DNA from: Paraspadella gotoi
Lineage: Eukaryota; Chaetognatha
NCBI GenBank assembly: GCA_051294375.1
Contig: CM119265.1
Span: forward strand, 12,826,124-12,890,123
Direction: 5' to 3'
Length of the DNA stretch: 64,000 nucleotides
The translations under genes were made by a program, and so were the position numbers. Positions within the stretch are counted from its first letter, which is position 1, and every line of letters starts with the position of its first letter. Positions 1-12,649 of this stretch are shown here, piece after piece. The notes under the pieces are model-generated. The model was not told where the DNA came from and did not search any database. It saw only the letters and a program-made list of their open reading frames with translations.

Positions 1-770
1 AATTAACTATATTGATTCCTAATTATAACAATTAAAAATTTAGCAAAAGTACAGAATCTTTCTCTTCTTTTTATTATTTATATTACTTCAAAGAGTTTTA
101 TTTTCATCCAATTAACAAATCATTTGAAAAGAAAGTTTAAATAAAATCAGTCGATACCTTAAATTTGATTCATTCCTAGTTTTTTTTCTTATAAATTTTT
201 GTGATAAAAGCTGAAAATCTTTTTAAAATTAGATCTTACCTTTTTTGGAAAAAAAAATTTTAAACTTGAAAAAAGATTTTTCTTCTTACCGATTTTAAAG
301 AAAATTAAGCTCGTGATTTTATCGAATTTTTTAACTACTTTCCCAAATGATTATAGAAGAAAAAATTATATGATCAGAACCAGCTTAAGTTAAAGGGTCA
401 AACGTTATTGTTTTCAGCTTTTTACCCCCTGTTTTCACTTGGTCCCCTTAAGTTCTCTTTAACTCCCGCGTAGTTTTTCCTTCCTTTAATTCTCTCGCAC
501 CTTATTTTTCTCCTTATGATGAAGGAGTCGCCCTTTTGGATTGTTCTCTGACTTCAGTTCACTTTTTTTTCTTTCTCCGCGTCATCTCGCCCTCCCCCTG
601 AGGACCTCCCCACTGGCCCTCCACCACTTCCCAATCCTTTAGTCAACATTTCCTCCTCTTTTTCTTTTTCTCATTTTTGCCGCCTCCCCCCTTTCTTCCT
701 CCCAAAATATTTTTTTTCCTCCAACCTCTCCAGCAACCACGCCTCGGCGACGGCGCCACAGGAGTTTTTT
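1..770. other. AT-rich non-coding stretch
   Basis: AT-rich sequence with many A and T homopolymers, turning pyrimidine-rich after about 460. I see no open reading frame of coding quality, no splice-linked exons and no repeat with a clear unit. Confidence 0.5.
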
Positions 771-778
771 CTCTCTCT

Positions 779-836
<58 letters not shown>
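771..836. repeat. (CT)n microsatellite
   Basis: A nearly pure CT dinucleotide tract with one TT interruption near 782. The apparent reading frames across it give only alternating Leu-Ser or Arg-Glu and are not genes. Confidence 0.95.
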
Positions 837-840
<4 letters not shown>

Positions 841-1012
841 TATGGTTTTTTGTTTCTATCCGTCGACGCCAAGGAGGAAAAGTGGCGCTGACGGGGAAAA
901 ACAAGAGGGAGACGGGGAAAAAAAATATTGATCCTTTCGTCGTGATTACAGAGCCATTTATTATGATCAGGACAGGAACGTATATATGAGCGGGGGTATA
1001 GTTCGATCGAGA

Positions 1013-1051
1013 CTCTCTCTCTCTCTTGTCTCTCTCTCTCTCTCTATCTTC

Positions 1052-1098
<47 letters not shown>

Positions 1099-1136
1099 TC
1101 TCTCTCTCTCCTCTCTCACAACACCGAAAAAAGCTC

Positions 1137-1202
<66 letters not shown>

Positions 1203-1238
1203 CTCTCGCCTCTCTCTCAACACCGAAAAAAAGTCTTC

Positions 1239-1317
<79 letters not shown>

Positions 1318-1322
1318 CTCAC
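1013..1322. repeat. Compound (CT)n array with two interspersed spacers
   Basis: Three long CT tracts are separated by near-identical spacers of roughly 20 bp (around 1118-1140 and 1217-1240, both containing ACACCGAAAAAA). A related ACATTACGAAAAAA spacer follows at 1328. The array therefore has a higher-order unit of about 100 bp (CT tract plus spacer) and is not one simple microsatellite. Confidence 0.9.
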
Positions 1323-1460
1323 ACACAACATTACGAAAAAAGCCTCCTCCCCTTCTCTCTCGTCCTCAATTTTTTACACATTTTCTATTTTCCTTTCATA
1401 AAAACGTCAGCTTCCCTCGAGTCCTCATCTTCATCTTTTGTTCCCGAGTAAATTGAGTAT

Positions 1461-1935
1461 TTTTCCTTCGCATTTCGACAGGTGCTTCGCTGCGAGGGCG
1501 GTGCGGCTGCGAAGGGGGCGTGGCTAGGCGAGGGCGAGGACGAAGGCGTGGGCTAGGAGGTGCTTTCGCATCTGCTCTTTAGCAAAGTCATTTCGGATCT
1601 GCATCTCGCGGCATTCGGTCGTCCAAACGACGCTTTACTTTTAAAGCTTGACGACGACGACGACCAAAGCGACATCAATTTTTTCTCTAATCAAACTCGT
1701 ATTTTATGACCTGAAAATTTTACCGATGGAACAACTAACGACGTCAAAACCTCGATTCAATCCAAACCCTCGCTTTTGTTTTTATTCCATTTTTTAGTGT
1801 TTCCTTTTATTTCTTTCCTTTTAGGCGTGACCACGCATACGCAAACTCCGTTGCTAGGCAACGGGATTGATGCTTATGTAAATGTCATTGAAACTCGGAT
1901 GCCGAGGGGAAAGAAGACTAAGCCGCTCCCGCGAC
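1461..1935. promoter_or_regulatory. GC-richer island with RFX X-box-like site
   Basis: This island stands out from its AT- and CT-rich flanks and is rich in CpG (1480-1660). At 1849-1863 it holds CGTTGCTAGGCAACG, a perfect palindrome that fits the RFX X-box pattern RYYNYY(N1-3)RRNRAC. No coding exon could be tied to it, so its promoter role is inferred from the motif alone. Confidence 0.4.
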
Positions 1936-1954
1936 TAAAAAAATAGCGAGAGGA

Positions 1955-2160
1955 AGGAAGAGAGAGAGAGATGAGAGAGAGGAGAGAGTAAGTAGAGATA
2001 AGAAGATAAGATGAGAGAGAGAGAGAGATAGAAAAGAAAGGGAAGAAAGAAAGAAAGAAAGAAAGAAAGAGACAGAGAAAGAAAGGAAACAAAAAGAAGA
2101 AAAGAAAAAAAAAGATATAAAAGCAAGAAAGACGAAAAGAGAGAGACAGAGAGATGTAAA
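1955..2160. repeat. Polypurine GA/GAAA tract
   Basis: Almost uninterrupted purines on the + strand, mixing GA dinucleotides with GAAA tetranucleotides. Reading frames on the opposite strand give only Ser/Leu/Phe and are discarded. Confidence 0.85.
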
Positions 2161-2199
2161 AGAGGAAAAGGATCTTCAGCCTTACTCTTTTGCAAGACA

Positions 2200-2741
2200 A
2201 CAAGGTCTAGCCCTCCCCTGTTGAGGAGGTGGGAGGAAAAGGTGAGGATTCATCTTCCTTTTTTTTTTCTTTCTTTTTTCTTTTTCTTTCCTCCTTTTCT
2301 CCATTTTCTTTCAAGGGCTTCAACAATGTTTTTTAACTTTGCTTCACGAAGTCACGAAGGCCGAGAAATAACTATTTTTTTCTTGATTTCGATATTAAAT
2401 TTGGTTTTTCTATGATTGTATTCTCTTTTAATATTCATTTATTAATTTACTTATATAGTAGCTTTGGTATTAACTAGAAATTTTCAATGCGGATTTTTAA
2501 TTTTTAATATCAATACATGACAAAACAACTAGCCCCGAACGCCCAGTTTTATGCCACAAAAATCAACATTTCCCTCCAACCAAAGTAAACATCCTTCCAC
2601 GGGTGATTTCTTTCCATGATCAACGGGCTCCGTTCATTTTCGCCTCTTATCGCTTCCTCGCTCACATTTAGCAAAACGCGATGTCGAAGGTTTTTATCGT
2701 GATTGATTACGTTTTACTCGGACGGGTTTTTATCCCCGTCC
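2200..2741. other. Non-coding, no recognisable feature
   Basis: T-rich and AT-rich sequence with no supported gene or tandem repeat. Confidence 0.4.
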
Positions 2742-2809
2742 GTCTGGGAGTCCGTACGTTGGGTCTGGGAATCCGTACGTGGGGTCTGGGAGTCCGTACG
2801 TGGGGTCTG
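2742..2809. repeat. 21-bp minisatellite, about three copies
   Basis: A 21-bp unit beginning GTCTGGGAGTCCGTACG is repeated about 3.2 times with one or two substitutions per copy. Because 21 is a multiple of three, the reverse strand reads as a seven-residue Pro-Asp-Pro-Thr-Tyr-Gly repeat, but no gene context supports translation. Confidence 0.85.
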
Positions 2810-3542
2810 GCTCGAGGTGATTAGGAATCAAGACGGAAAACCTTGATCTAATTCGCTCCGCTTGACTTTTTCCTCTCGTTTGGAATCGCGAGAGTCGAGG
2901 CGCGCGTGATTCGTGAGGAGGGGGAAGGTGAGTCTCACCGATGTGATTTTGCATGATTAATAACCGAAAGTTTCGAATTGGTTCGCGTCGGATGGAAAAA
3001 TAGAGTTATTGGTCTTCTTCTGTATTTTTTTTTTTTATACTCAAATTCTGTTTCACCTTTAATATTTCTCAAAACAATTTTTTTCTGTCGCTCCCAGTAT
3101 CTATTGCTCATCGGCTGACTCCTTTCCTTCATCCCTTCCCCTTTCCTCCTTTTCTCTCTTTTATTTCTCTCCCTTCCCCTTTAACTTTCACCCTTTTCCA
3201 CCTTCCCCTTCCACCCCATTATCAATCGATTCCCACTCTCCCCCTTCCTTCTCCCCCCTTCGTCTCCTTCCCCCCGCCAAGTTGACAAATCGCATATTTT
3301 ACGGCTGAGATGGATTCTCACATTCACGGCTGGAGTCCACTGATAATGATAATACGCTCCACTTTTTTTTTTACTCTATTTATTTTATCCATTTTTTCTT
3401 CTTTATTTCTTCGGTCTCTTTCTTTTCAACTTCTCCACCTCCCACCACGCCCACCCACCCACTTCCGCCACTATCCCCGACTTGTCTCCTCCATTTCTTT
3501 CGTCCTGTCGGATTCGTGGAACCGCGTTCACATTTTTCGGTT
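2810..3542. other. Non-coding, pyrimidine-rich
   Basis: A short GC-rich part (2860-2940) is followed by C/T-rich sequence (3120-3290). Nothing codes convincingly. Confidence 0.4.
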
Positions 3543-3706
3543 TCGGCGCGTGAGATACTGTAAAATAAAAAAAAAGTCGGCGCCATATTGTAAAAAAAGG
3601 GAAAGTCGGCGCGATACTGTTAAAAAGGAAAGTCGGCTCGATACTGTTAAAAAAGTAAAGTTATACTGTGAAAAAGGAAAGTCGGCGCGATACTGTAAAA
3701 AAAAGA
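3543..3706. repeat. Imperfect minisatellite of about 28 bp
   Basis: About five or six imperfect copies of a unit with the core GTCGGCGCGATACTGT followed by a variable A-rich run (AAAAAGGAAA). Copy lengths vary mainly in the A run. The Lys-rich reading frame across it is a by-product of the repeat. Confidence 0.8.
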
Positions 3707-3779
3707 GAAAATTCGATTCTTCGGTATTTTTCTTTCTAAGAACCAAAAAAAAGAAAACAAAAAAAAGAAAAAACTTTTA

Positions 3780-3910
3780 TGCAGAATATTTGGGTCTTGA
3801 AATCTGAAAGCGGGAGAAGGAAAGAAAAGAGAAAAAAGTAGAAAAGGATCAAACAAAACAAAACGAAAACATGAAGAAGAAAAGGATAAAGTAAAAAAGC
3901 GTTAGGAGAA

Positions 3911-3943
<33 letters not shown>

Positions 3944-4005
3944 GAGAGCAGAGAGAGAGAGAGAGAGAAGAGAAGAGAGAGAGAAAGGAAGAGAGAGGAG
4001 AGAGA

Positions 4006-4051
<46 letters not shown>

Positions 4052-4414
4052 TGAGAATGGCGGAAAGGGCAAAGATGGGGAGGGAATTCTTGAGAAATCT
4101 CGCCTCGCGGGTCAAAGGGTCGAGTAATTGATGTGGGGAACGACGCTGGTCCAAGCATCCAATTAAGGGGTGGAGGAAGAAGGAGGAAAGGAAAGAAGAA
4201 AAAAGAAAAGAAATATAAGGGAGAGAAGAAGAATGAGGAAAGGAAAGAAGAAAAAAGAAAAGAAATATAAGGGAGTGAAGGAGGAGCGAGCGAAAAAAGC
4301 GGAAACGAGAGAAATGTAAAATGGAGAGATGAAAAGGTCAGGCTACCGACCTGGCCAGGTGCAAAAAAAAAGAAAATTCGAGGCGGAAAGTTACCGCATT
4401 TAGAAAACGGAGAA

Positions 4415-4451
<37 letters not shown>

Positions 4452-4452
4452 T
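3780..4452. repeat. Polypurine region with (GA)n tracts and a local duplication
   Basis: GA tracts occupy 3909-4050 and about 4419-4450. Between them, a purine segment of about 40 bp ending in AAATATAAGGGAG occurs twice (near 4180-4222 and 4232-4275). The large Ser/Leu frame on the minus strand is the complement of this purine run. Confidence 0.85.
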
Positions 4453-4475
4453 AGAGGGTAACGAGTCGGCTAAAC

Positions 4476-4620
4476 CACGAATCCCTTCGGTCAGATTCGT
4501 CGGCCTTCGACCGACGGGCGCCATCTTCAGGACCACATCGGTTTGGCGCCAAATCCTGCGGCGCCAGATTCCGTTGGCGCGGCGCTGGCCTGGCCATTGA
4601 TTTGCCCTTTATTTTAAGGA
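4476..4620. promoter_or_regulatory. GC-rich segment with palindromic E2F-type site
   Basis: This short GC-rich island holds five GGCGCC or GCGCC steps. Positions 4542-4553 read TTTGGCGCCAAA, a perfect palindrome that contains the E2F consensus TTTGGCGC on both strands. A GCCATCTT (YY1-like) lies at about 4520-4527. No exon is linked to it; a promoter or enhancer role is inferred only from motifs. Confidence 0.4.
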
Positions 4621-4879
4621 GCGTGGTGATTATGCGTTTGTTAAAAAATACATTTTTTCATCTTAATTTGTAGTCGAGTCGAGTTTTACAGTCTCATTAC
4701 TTTCCCGCCAATTTCCAGAATTTCCCGGCCCCAAACATTGTAGGACCAATAAATTTTCAACCTATGGAATTGTTAACCAAAAGAGGAGTCGGCGCCTAGG
4801 GGGAAAAAATCCTCTCCAGACAAGCACCGATGAATTTTGGTAAACAACGGATTAAAATTTAATGAAAAAAAAAATTCAA

Positions 4880-4882
<3 letters not shown>

Positions 4883-4972
<90 letters not shown>
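4883..4972. repeat. (GA)45 microsatellite
   Basis: A pure, uninterrupted GA dinucleotide tract of about 90 bp. Confidence 0.97.
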
Positions 4973-4975
<3 letters not shown>

Positions 4976-6477
4976 CTTTTTGTTTCGAAATCTCTCGACC
5001 GTAGAATACGACAGCGAAAACGCGACGAAGTCGAAAAAGAAAGGAGAAAGACTATCAGCTTGTTGAAAAAAAAAAGAATCCTAAAAACTGATTTGCATAT
5101 TTCCGCGTCGAGGGAAAGACGTCGGAGTAAACGACATAAATTGGTTTCGCTTCTTGGTTCTATCTTACATCGAAAGCTCGGAAAATCTTCGTAGAATCCT
5201 GGTATAGGTAATATATACATTTTCAATTTAAACAGAACCAGATTTTTTTTAAAAAATTGTTCTTATCGGCTAACGAACACTTTCGCTTTATAGCAAATAT
5301 TTCCTATTAAAATAAAAGTGGACGAATCTATTATTCCCTCTTTCTCTCTAAAGTTACAAGAGCCCAAAGATTCCAATCGTATTTATGGTCGTTTCGCTAT
5401 CGTTTCGTCTCTGAGTCGAAATGACTCCCTCTCTGTTTCGTCACTGGCGACTAGCAGTCCTAATTAAGGCCAATCCTTACTATTCTTCTAAAACGAGACA
5501 GATAGAGATTGAGAGATTGTAACCATCGTAGTAGGGTTCTAAATCCCTTTTCACCAAAGCCAAGATTTTTTTTTCTTTCAGTATTTTGATTCCTATCGAA
5601 GGAAAGTAGGAAAGGAGAAGGTAGCAAAGAAGGGACAGAAAAGGGAGAGGCGAGAGGGGGAAGAAAGAGGGGAAGGGAGAAAAGAGACCCGGATGCCAAA
5701 GAGACCCGGATGCCAAAGGTTGATCAAAAGGAGAATTTTGGAAGATTGCAACCCCGCCGGAGATTCGAGGCGGAAGAGAGAGAGCTTAAAGGGAAAAAAA
5801 GAGGGAGAGTGAGTTAGTGACGGAGAGACAGAGAGAGAAAAAGAAAGACTGGCAAAGGGAGAGAATGTTTTTCAAATTGAATTAAGAATATTGCATCCCA
5901 CAGGATTCGCGCGGTTTCTCAATCGAAAAGATTTTCTTTTTCTTTGGATGATCGTAAATCTTCTTTCACGTTTTAGTTTCTAATCATTTTCGGTTGGTTC
6001 CATGAAATTATTTAACTTAGTATTGTATTGTAAATATAACTTTCCCTCTAAGAATCTCGATCTATAAACAATCGCAACAACAGTGTTGAGAGAATTTATC
6101 CCTGTTACTTTTTCCTCCGTCGCGAATCTCAACTCTCCCAACGCGAGGCAATCGGCGGCCAAGTCGACCCGAGCAACGACAACAACAACGACAAGACGAA
6201 CCACAACCGATTCCTCGTCACGTTTGAGAGACGAATCCTTCGCTCGACCCGAACTCTAGCGGAGCAGATGAAATAAAACGGGAAGATTTAGAGAAAAAAA
6301 AAAGGAACAAATTTTTTCCGATGTCGCGCAATAAATCTTCATTAGTAAGTATAAATCATAGTAGCTGGGATCCCTTAGGGCGGGGGCGTCGAGCTCACAA
6401 TAAATCTCACTCTCACTTCGTCTTTTTTTTTCTCTCTCTCTCCTGTCTCTGTCTCCTTCCTTTCTCCTTTTCTTTCC

Positions 6478-6480
<3 letters not shown>
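4973..6480. other. Non-coding, no gene seen
   Basis: Mixed-composition sequence with purine-rich patches (5590-5860). A 17-bp direct duplication lies near 5684-5718 (AGACCCGGATGCCAAAG twice). I found no exon set. Confidence 0.4.

Positions 6481-6559
<79 letters not shown>
6481..6559. repeat. (CT)n microsatellite
   Basis: A pure CT dinucleotide tract of about 79 bp. Confidence 0.96.
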
Positions 6560-6561
<2 letters not shown>

Positions 6562-7916
6562 AACGCTCTGTTTCGTTCCTTCTTGTACCCGGGCTCATCG
6601 TTCGTTCCTCTACGCCGAGAACCCCGTTCTTTTTTTTCTTTCTTTTCTTTTTTTTTTACACTCAATTGTTCTTTATCTTCTAGGTGATGTTCTTTTGTTC
6701 TTTCTCTCGGACATTTTTCTTTTTATTTTCCCCTTTTCCTTTGTCATGGCTCGAGCCAGAAAGCTATGTCGAGAAACTGGAACAGAAGATTTTGAAAAGA
6801 AGAAAAAGCTTTTTTTTTTAAAGATTATAGAAGAAAATTTAAAAAAAACTATCGGGAGCCGACTTCTTTTTTTTTTTCTTCGCATTATTTATTCTTCGGA
6901 ATTTAAATTAAGGATTCCTATATACGCGTTTTTCTATTGAAAATATTAAATATGCAAAATCTATTCACCATCCTTGGTCGGGGGGCGTGAAATACAGACA
7001 AAAGAAAATCCCTGCTGAAAATTTGTCTAAAACTTGTTGCGGCTGAATTCAATATTAAGAAAATATGTTTTTCTTTTAAATTGAATTCATAACTCATTAG
7101 CGCCGTTGTTTATTATTCTATATATTATTTTTATTTCGACTTTTGTTAAATTATTTTATTTTTGAATTTTTATCCTTCAAAGTATACTCAAATTACTTAT
7201 CTTAACCATTTTGATTTTCTGTAATCTCTTTCCGTCCATCAATGTTACCCAACGCGAAATCTTGAGCCCATCACTGCTAATCCAAGTTGTTGATTGTTGT
7301 AAATCTTACGTCTTCATCTCAGTATATCTAAAATCTCGTTCTCTGCATATCTATCAGATACAGTTTCCACTCATCACTCAATTTTTTTTTCAAATTTCAA
7401 TCTTTCAGAAAACACCTCTTCCTATTATCCCATCTTCCTATCTTTCCATCCCTCCATCTCCATCTCACCATCTGCACCCAAAAAATAATAACCATCCTTT
7501 CCCCCCCCCCACTTTCCCCCCCCGATAAAAAAACCCGTTCTCGCGCAACTGCTAATCGCGTCGACGCCTTATTTATATCAAACCTAAAAATTCTTTCCAG
7601 TGAAAAGAAATCTTTTTTTCTATATCGATATATTTTTTTTCTCTCTCTCTCTCTCTTTCTCCTCGGGCTTTTATTTTCGAATTTTCCTCTTCCTCTTCCT
7701 CCTCCTACCCCCCCCCTTTACATCACGCCCCTATCCTCTCTTTTTTTTATTGCCGACCAGATTTCCTTTCAATGTCGGGGCCCAGAATAAAAAAAAACAC
7801 CTTTTTTGTCCTCCTCTCTTTTCACCGAAGTTCCGCTTATTTCTTCTTTTAAACTCACCCTCACTCACCCTGTTTGCCTTCAATCTTTATCCGATTGGCC
7901 GCCTTTATTTTCCTCC
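6560..7916. other. Non-coding, T- and pyrimidine-rich
   Basis: AT-rich with many T homopolymers and C/T-rich patches (7370-7530 and 7620-7740). Reading frames here are Phe/Leu/Ser-rich and look like composition, not genes. Confidence 0.4.
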
Positions 7917-9357
7917 TATTTTTCTCTCCTTTGCCACCTCCGTTTTTATTAGCTTTTGACTCGGCGAAGGAGGGCAGCAGTGTGACGCTCCATCCGTCAC
8001 GCTCTTTCTCTGCCCCTGTTTCCCTTTCCTTTCCTTCCATCGTTCCTTATAATATTCACTTATTTCTCTATTCGCGTCGCAACCATTTAACTTACTTTGA
8101 CGGGCTTCAGTTTTAACTCTCTCTCGTTCTCGACACTTACCCTCGACTCGTTCACCCCATTTTCTCTCCGTCCATCAACTTCTATCTTCACCTTTCACCC
8201 CGTCTAACGAGCCCTTTTCGCCTATGAATCTCATACCCTTTATTTTGGTCATAAAAGTCGGTTTGTCGGCGAGGAAAAGCTTCCCTAGCAACGCCCGCGC
8301 GAATAAAAAGCGCGCGTAGCAACGAAGGCGCTTAGGCTTTGCAGCGGGTCGCATGGCAACCCAACGCTTTTTTTTTATTTAGTCGTTAATTACGATTGTG
8401 TTGCCGGTTTTCTTTTTGTCCTCGTTAACTTGGCTGAAGTAACGAGGTTCCGTTTAGATTCCCTTCAGCTTTTTTTAAACTTTTTTTCGTGTTTAATAGA
8501 ATATTTACCTTTCCGCGAAAACAACTGAAAAAAAAATAGGACCGTTATCAAAACACATTTAAGCAAAAAAAGAAAATAAAGGCCCCCAACAGAAGACGTC
8601 TACACCTCGTTTTTCTTCTCCCCGCCCTCTTACTTTTTTCTTTTTTTTAACTTTTGTGGTTTCTCTCACAAACAAAGGAACAGCGATCAAGGAAGTCTTA
8701 AAAATAAATAAACGGAACCAAATTAAACTGAGACGAAGCGAGAAAGAAACGTCGGGGAAGAGATTAAGACGACGACGATGACGACGACGACGATGACGAC
8801 GACGACGTAGACGACGACGACGGGAATGGAGGGTGGGCGTGGCGGGTAAGATCGATCGATCACGTCGGAATTCGAGAAAGTGAAAAAGTCTTTCGAGTTT
8901 AATGATTGAAGGAAATACCCGACTGGTCTAATGTCTGAGAGATTTTTTTTTTGATGGAAGAAATAACTAAAATAACTGAAATGATTTGTGTCTCAAAATA
9001 AAATTGCAGCATAAAAGTTTGTTTTCTACGCTGATAGAAATTTATTAGAAGAGTCGAAAAGTCGATAATTTGAAAGAAAAGGTCAAATAGTAAATAAAAA
9101 GAACTAGTTTCTTACTCTGGGAACAAAATCTTTTGATTTTCAGACGAGACGAATTCCTAGGCCTAATTGCGACAGCGCGAACGTTGACAGTAGAGAAAAA
9201 CAGGAGGGAAACGAAAGCGATATAAAGCAAAAAATAGTGAATAAAGCAAAAGAGTCGATAAAGCAAAGACCTCCTCTCGGGTTAAGCGGTTCGGCTCCCA
9301 GCTGAGACTTTGCCGGTCGTCGCCCCCTTTTCAAATTTCAATATTCAAATCTCTCTC

Positions 9358-9382
9358 NNNNNNNNNNNNNNNNNNNNNNNNN
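9358..9382. other. Assembly gap, 25 N
   Basis: Exactly 25 unresolved bases inside a CT tract of copy A. Confidence 1.
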
Positions 9383-9438
9383 TCTCTCTCTCACTCTCTC
9401 TCTCATCTCTCTCTCTCTCTTCTCCCTTCTCGTCCTCT

Positions 9439-9506
<68 letters not shown>

Positions 9507-9638
9507 CTCTCCTTCCTTTCTCTCTCTCTCTCTCTAAGTGAGCTTATGCACTTTTTTTGGGAAATGGGGCGAAAGTTGGCATACCGAGTGATTTCGGAGG
9601 GGTAAATACTGGGAGAGAAAGGAGGAAAGAGAGAGCAC

Positions 9639-9684
<46 letters not shown>

Positions 9685-9730
9685 AGACGTAGAGATAGGA
9701 GAGCAGAGAGAGAGAGAGAGAGGGAAGAGA
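9383..9730. repeat. Facing CT and GA tracts around a short spacer
   Basis: A CT-rich tract (9383-9536) is followed by a spacer of about 100 bp and then a GA-rich tract (9639-9722), so the two can pair as an inverted repeat. The same arrangement recurs in copy B at 15075-15450. Confidence 0.75.
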
Positions 9731-11153
9731 GAGCCTTTGCTTCAATCCGGCTCCTAAGCCTTTTGCGCGGATCTCTCGAGGAGAAAGTGATTAGAATCCA
9801 AATCCTCCGGGAATTGAGAATTAGAAAGATGACTGACTTGACTGCCTTTGTTGTCGTTGTCGCGTCGCTAATGTATTCGTAGTACATGGTAGACAGTAGC
9901 TCTTTGCCGGGAATTGCGATTACAATTCACTATTACAATTTTCAATAACTAGTGACAATCTCATTCGATGGATCAAGTCATGCTCTATCACGTCATAACC
10001 GAAGCTCTCAAGCTCTAATTCTCTCTTCTCTCTCTCTCTCTCTCTCTCTCCTCTCCTCTCTCTCTCTCTCTCTCTCTCTTCTCCTCTCTCTCTCGGTCAA
10101 AGGTCATCGTGCGTGGATCATCTCACCCGCATAAATGTCGACTCTTTTCCATCGTTATCGCCGCCTCTTCGTCTTCGTCGTCGTCTGTCTTCGTCTCGTC
10201 TTTGTCGCCGCCATATTTTCCGCCGTCGCCAGGGATTTTCGTCCTCTTGTTGTTTTTCAATGACGTCGTCGTCGTCGTCGTGTCGTCGTCGTCGTCGTCA
10301 TCATTGTACCAAAACGACTTTCCCCATGCTTGCTCATTGATCTGCTTTGACTTCCTCGTCGTTGTCATCTTCTTTACTTCAAAGCGACTCTTTTTTTGAC
10401 GTTCGTTATCATCACTGTCTCTTTCAAGTGACAATCTTGAAAAATTAATTACCACTTGGACAATCTTTTTTTCACTATTTATTTGTGTACTTGAGTTCCA
10501 GGATATTTTGTAAGTATATTGTATGTTATATTACCCAATATTACCAAAGCTTCACATCGTCTCGGTCAGTCGTCGTCATCGTCGTCGTTTCAATCGCAGG
10601 AAAGTCGACGACGACGAAGAAAACCAACGCGAAGGAAATCCCTGGCTTTGCTTCCACCCTCCTGGGAAAGAAGGAGGAGGAGGAGGAGGAGTGAGGAAGG
10701 AAGAAGAAGAAGGAGGAGGATGGAAGAAGGTTGTTTAGGATGAATGTCGGAGTTAGTGTCCGTTTATGGTTAAGTATTGCTTGCCAGCTGTAATTCGCTC
10801 GAGTTGACAATCTAACTAAAATGAGACGCACTCAGCGTGAGATCTTGAGCTAGATAGACGGGTACATGAGGAGGTTAAGAGGGGGGAGGTAGAGAGGAGG
10901 TATGGTGAGGTGAGAAAGAGTGGAAATGCAGGAGGGACGAGAGCGATACCGGCTGGAACAGAGAAATGAATTCCGCGCTTTCATTGTCTCGAGAATCTCC
11001 TCTTCCTGTTCGTCTTCGATGGAGACTGTTGTGAGGAGAGAGAAGGGAGAGGAGAGAGGCATGAGAGAGGAGAGCAGAGAGGAGAGAGGAGAGAGAGAGG
11101 AGAGAGAGAGGAGAGGCGAGGACGGAGGAGAGAGAGATGAGAGAGAGAAGAGA

Positions 11154-11184
<31 letters not shown>

Positions 11185-12649
11185 CGAGAGAAAGAGAAGA
11201 GAAACGGCAAGAAGGAAAGTAAGAATTTTGCACTTTCCTCCATTCCTTCCGGAAGGTAAAAAAAAATATCAGCTTCTGAGATTTTTTTTTTTAGTTTAAT
11301 CTTCATAGTACATTTTTTCGCGGGGAACAAAAAAACGAAGATGAGGAGCCAGAATATTTTATGAAGGTTCCAGTTTTTTTCTTTTTTTTCTTTTCCTTTT
11401 TCTTTTTGAATTGTTTTTATCGAAACGAAATTAAAACGATGACATCGACGCAACGTAATTGGAAGGAAAGTGACGACGCGCACGACGACGACGACGACGA
11501 CGACGCGTTGATGACGGACGATGACGTAAATTGGGATCCAGGACGTTGACGCAAGATGATGGAAGAAAGCTCTATGATGAAAACGAGACGCGCCTACCGT
11601 CAAATATCGTGTCGTAAATTGTCTCCCGCTGTCGCATAACAACGGAGATACACTAGTATTGGCCAATATAAAGCCGAACGCACGACGATAGGATGACGAA
11701 CCGACGAAGATGCGACGAACGAGTAAGGATGACGACGACGTTAAGGATGACGACGACGATTAGAGTCGTTGACTGTTTTTTTTTACGATGGACTTTTCGA
11801 CCGTCGTTCTTTTCGCTGCGAGGACCCGATGTAGGAAAATTGAGAAGGGACCAAAAAGGGTAAGAAAATAGATGGAGAAGAGGTAAGGAGAAGAAAGGAA
11901 TGGATAAGAATAAAGGAATAAAAGTAAGGAAAAGAAAAGGAAGGCTAAAAGTTAAAGGAAACGGAGAGAATGAAAAGGGAAAAGAGAGTGAGGGTTTAAT
12001 AACAAGAGAAGAAAAGAAAAAAATTATGACTGGACTGGAAGTAGAAAGATAAAACAAAACGAAGAAATGTGAGAAAAATAGTGCAGTAAAAAAGAGAGAA
12101 ATGACGAATGGAAGAAGATGACGATGAAGACGACCAGAGGGCGACTACGACAGAGGGCGACGACGACGAGACGAACGACGACGACGACAGACGCGACGAC
12201 GACGACGAGACGAATCGGACTTTACGATCCCGACCGACGGTTCGCGTCGACTGGTTATCATCTGAAAAAAAAATTGCAGAAATAAAATTAGTGAACGGTT
12301 TTTTTTTTCTCCTTTAAATCGGTTTATATGTGGGAAATTAAGAGGGGAAAAATTTTTTTAAAACGATCTTTAAAAGTTAAAACAAATTGACGTTTGTTTT
12401 CAAGTCCTAGTTTTTATAAGAGCGGTACTATTTCCCCATTCTGTTCGTGTTTACCTCCTAGCCGAGAATCCAATTTTTAATCCCCTTCCAGAAATGGGCC
12501 GCCCCATCTTGTTTGGGTTTTTCTACCGTGGACAAGTTTGCGCGGATAGAGTGGCAGCTTTTGTTCGCCGAATGCCAGGACGTTGAAATCCTCAGGAGAA
12601 AAGTATTTCCAAACCAGCACTGCCCGTCACGAATCAGACTCCAATGCCG

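Noticed and set aside
986-1456. Long open frames of Leu-Ser or Arg-Glu repeats over CT/GA tracts (also at 4862-5226, 6321-6665, 9338-9757, 31105-31342 and 46211-46486)
   Set aside because: Alternating dipeptides follow directly from the dinucleotide repeats. All frames stay open without stops, and no domain or splice context is present.
3736-4536. 266-codon minus-strand frame
   Set aside because: Composition is almost entirely Ser/Leu/Phe from a polypurine complement, with no domain or splice support.
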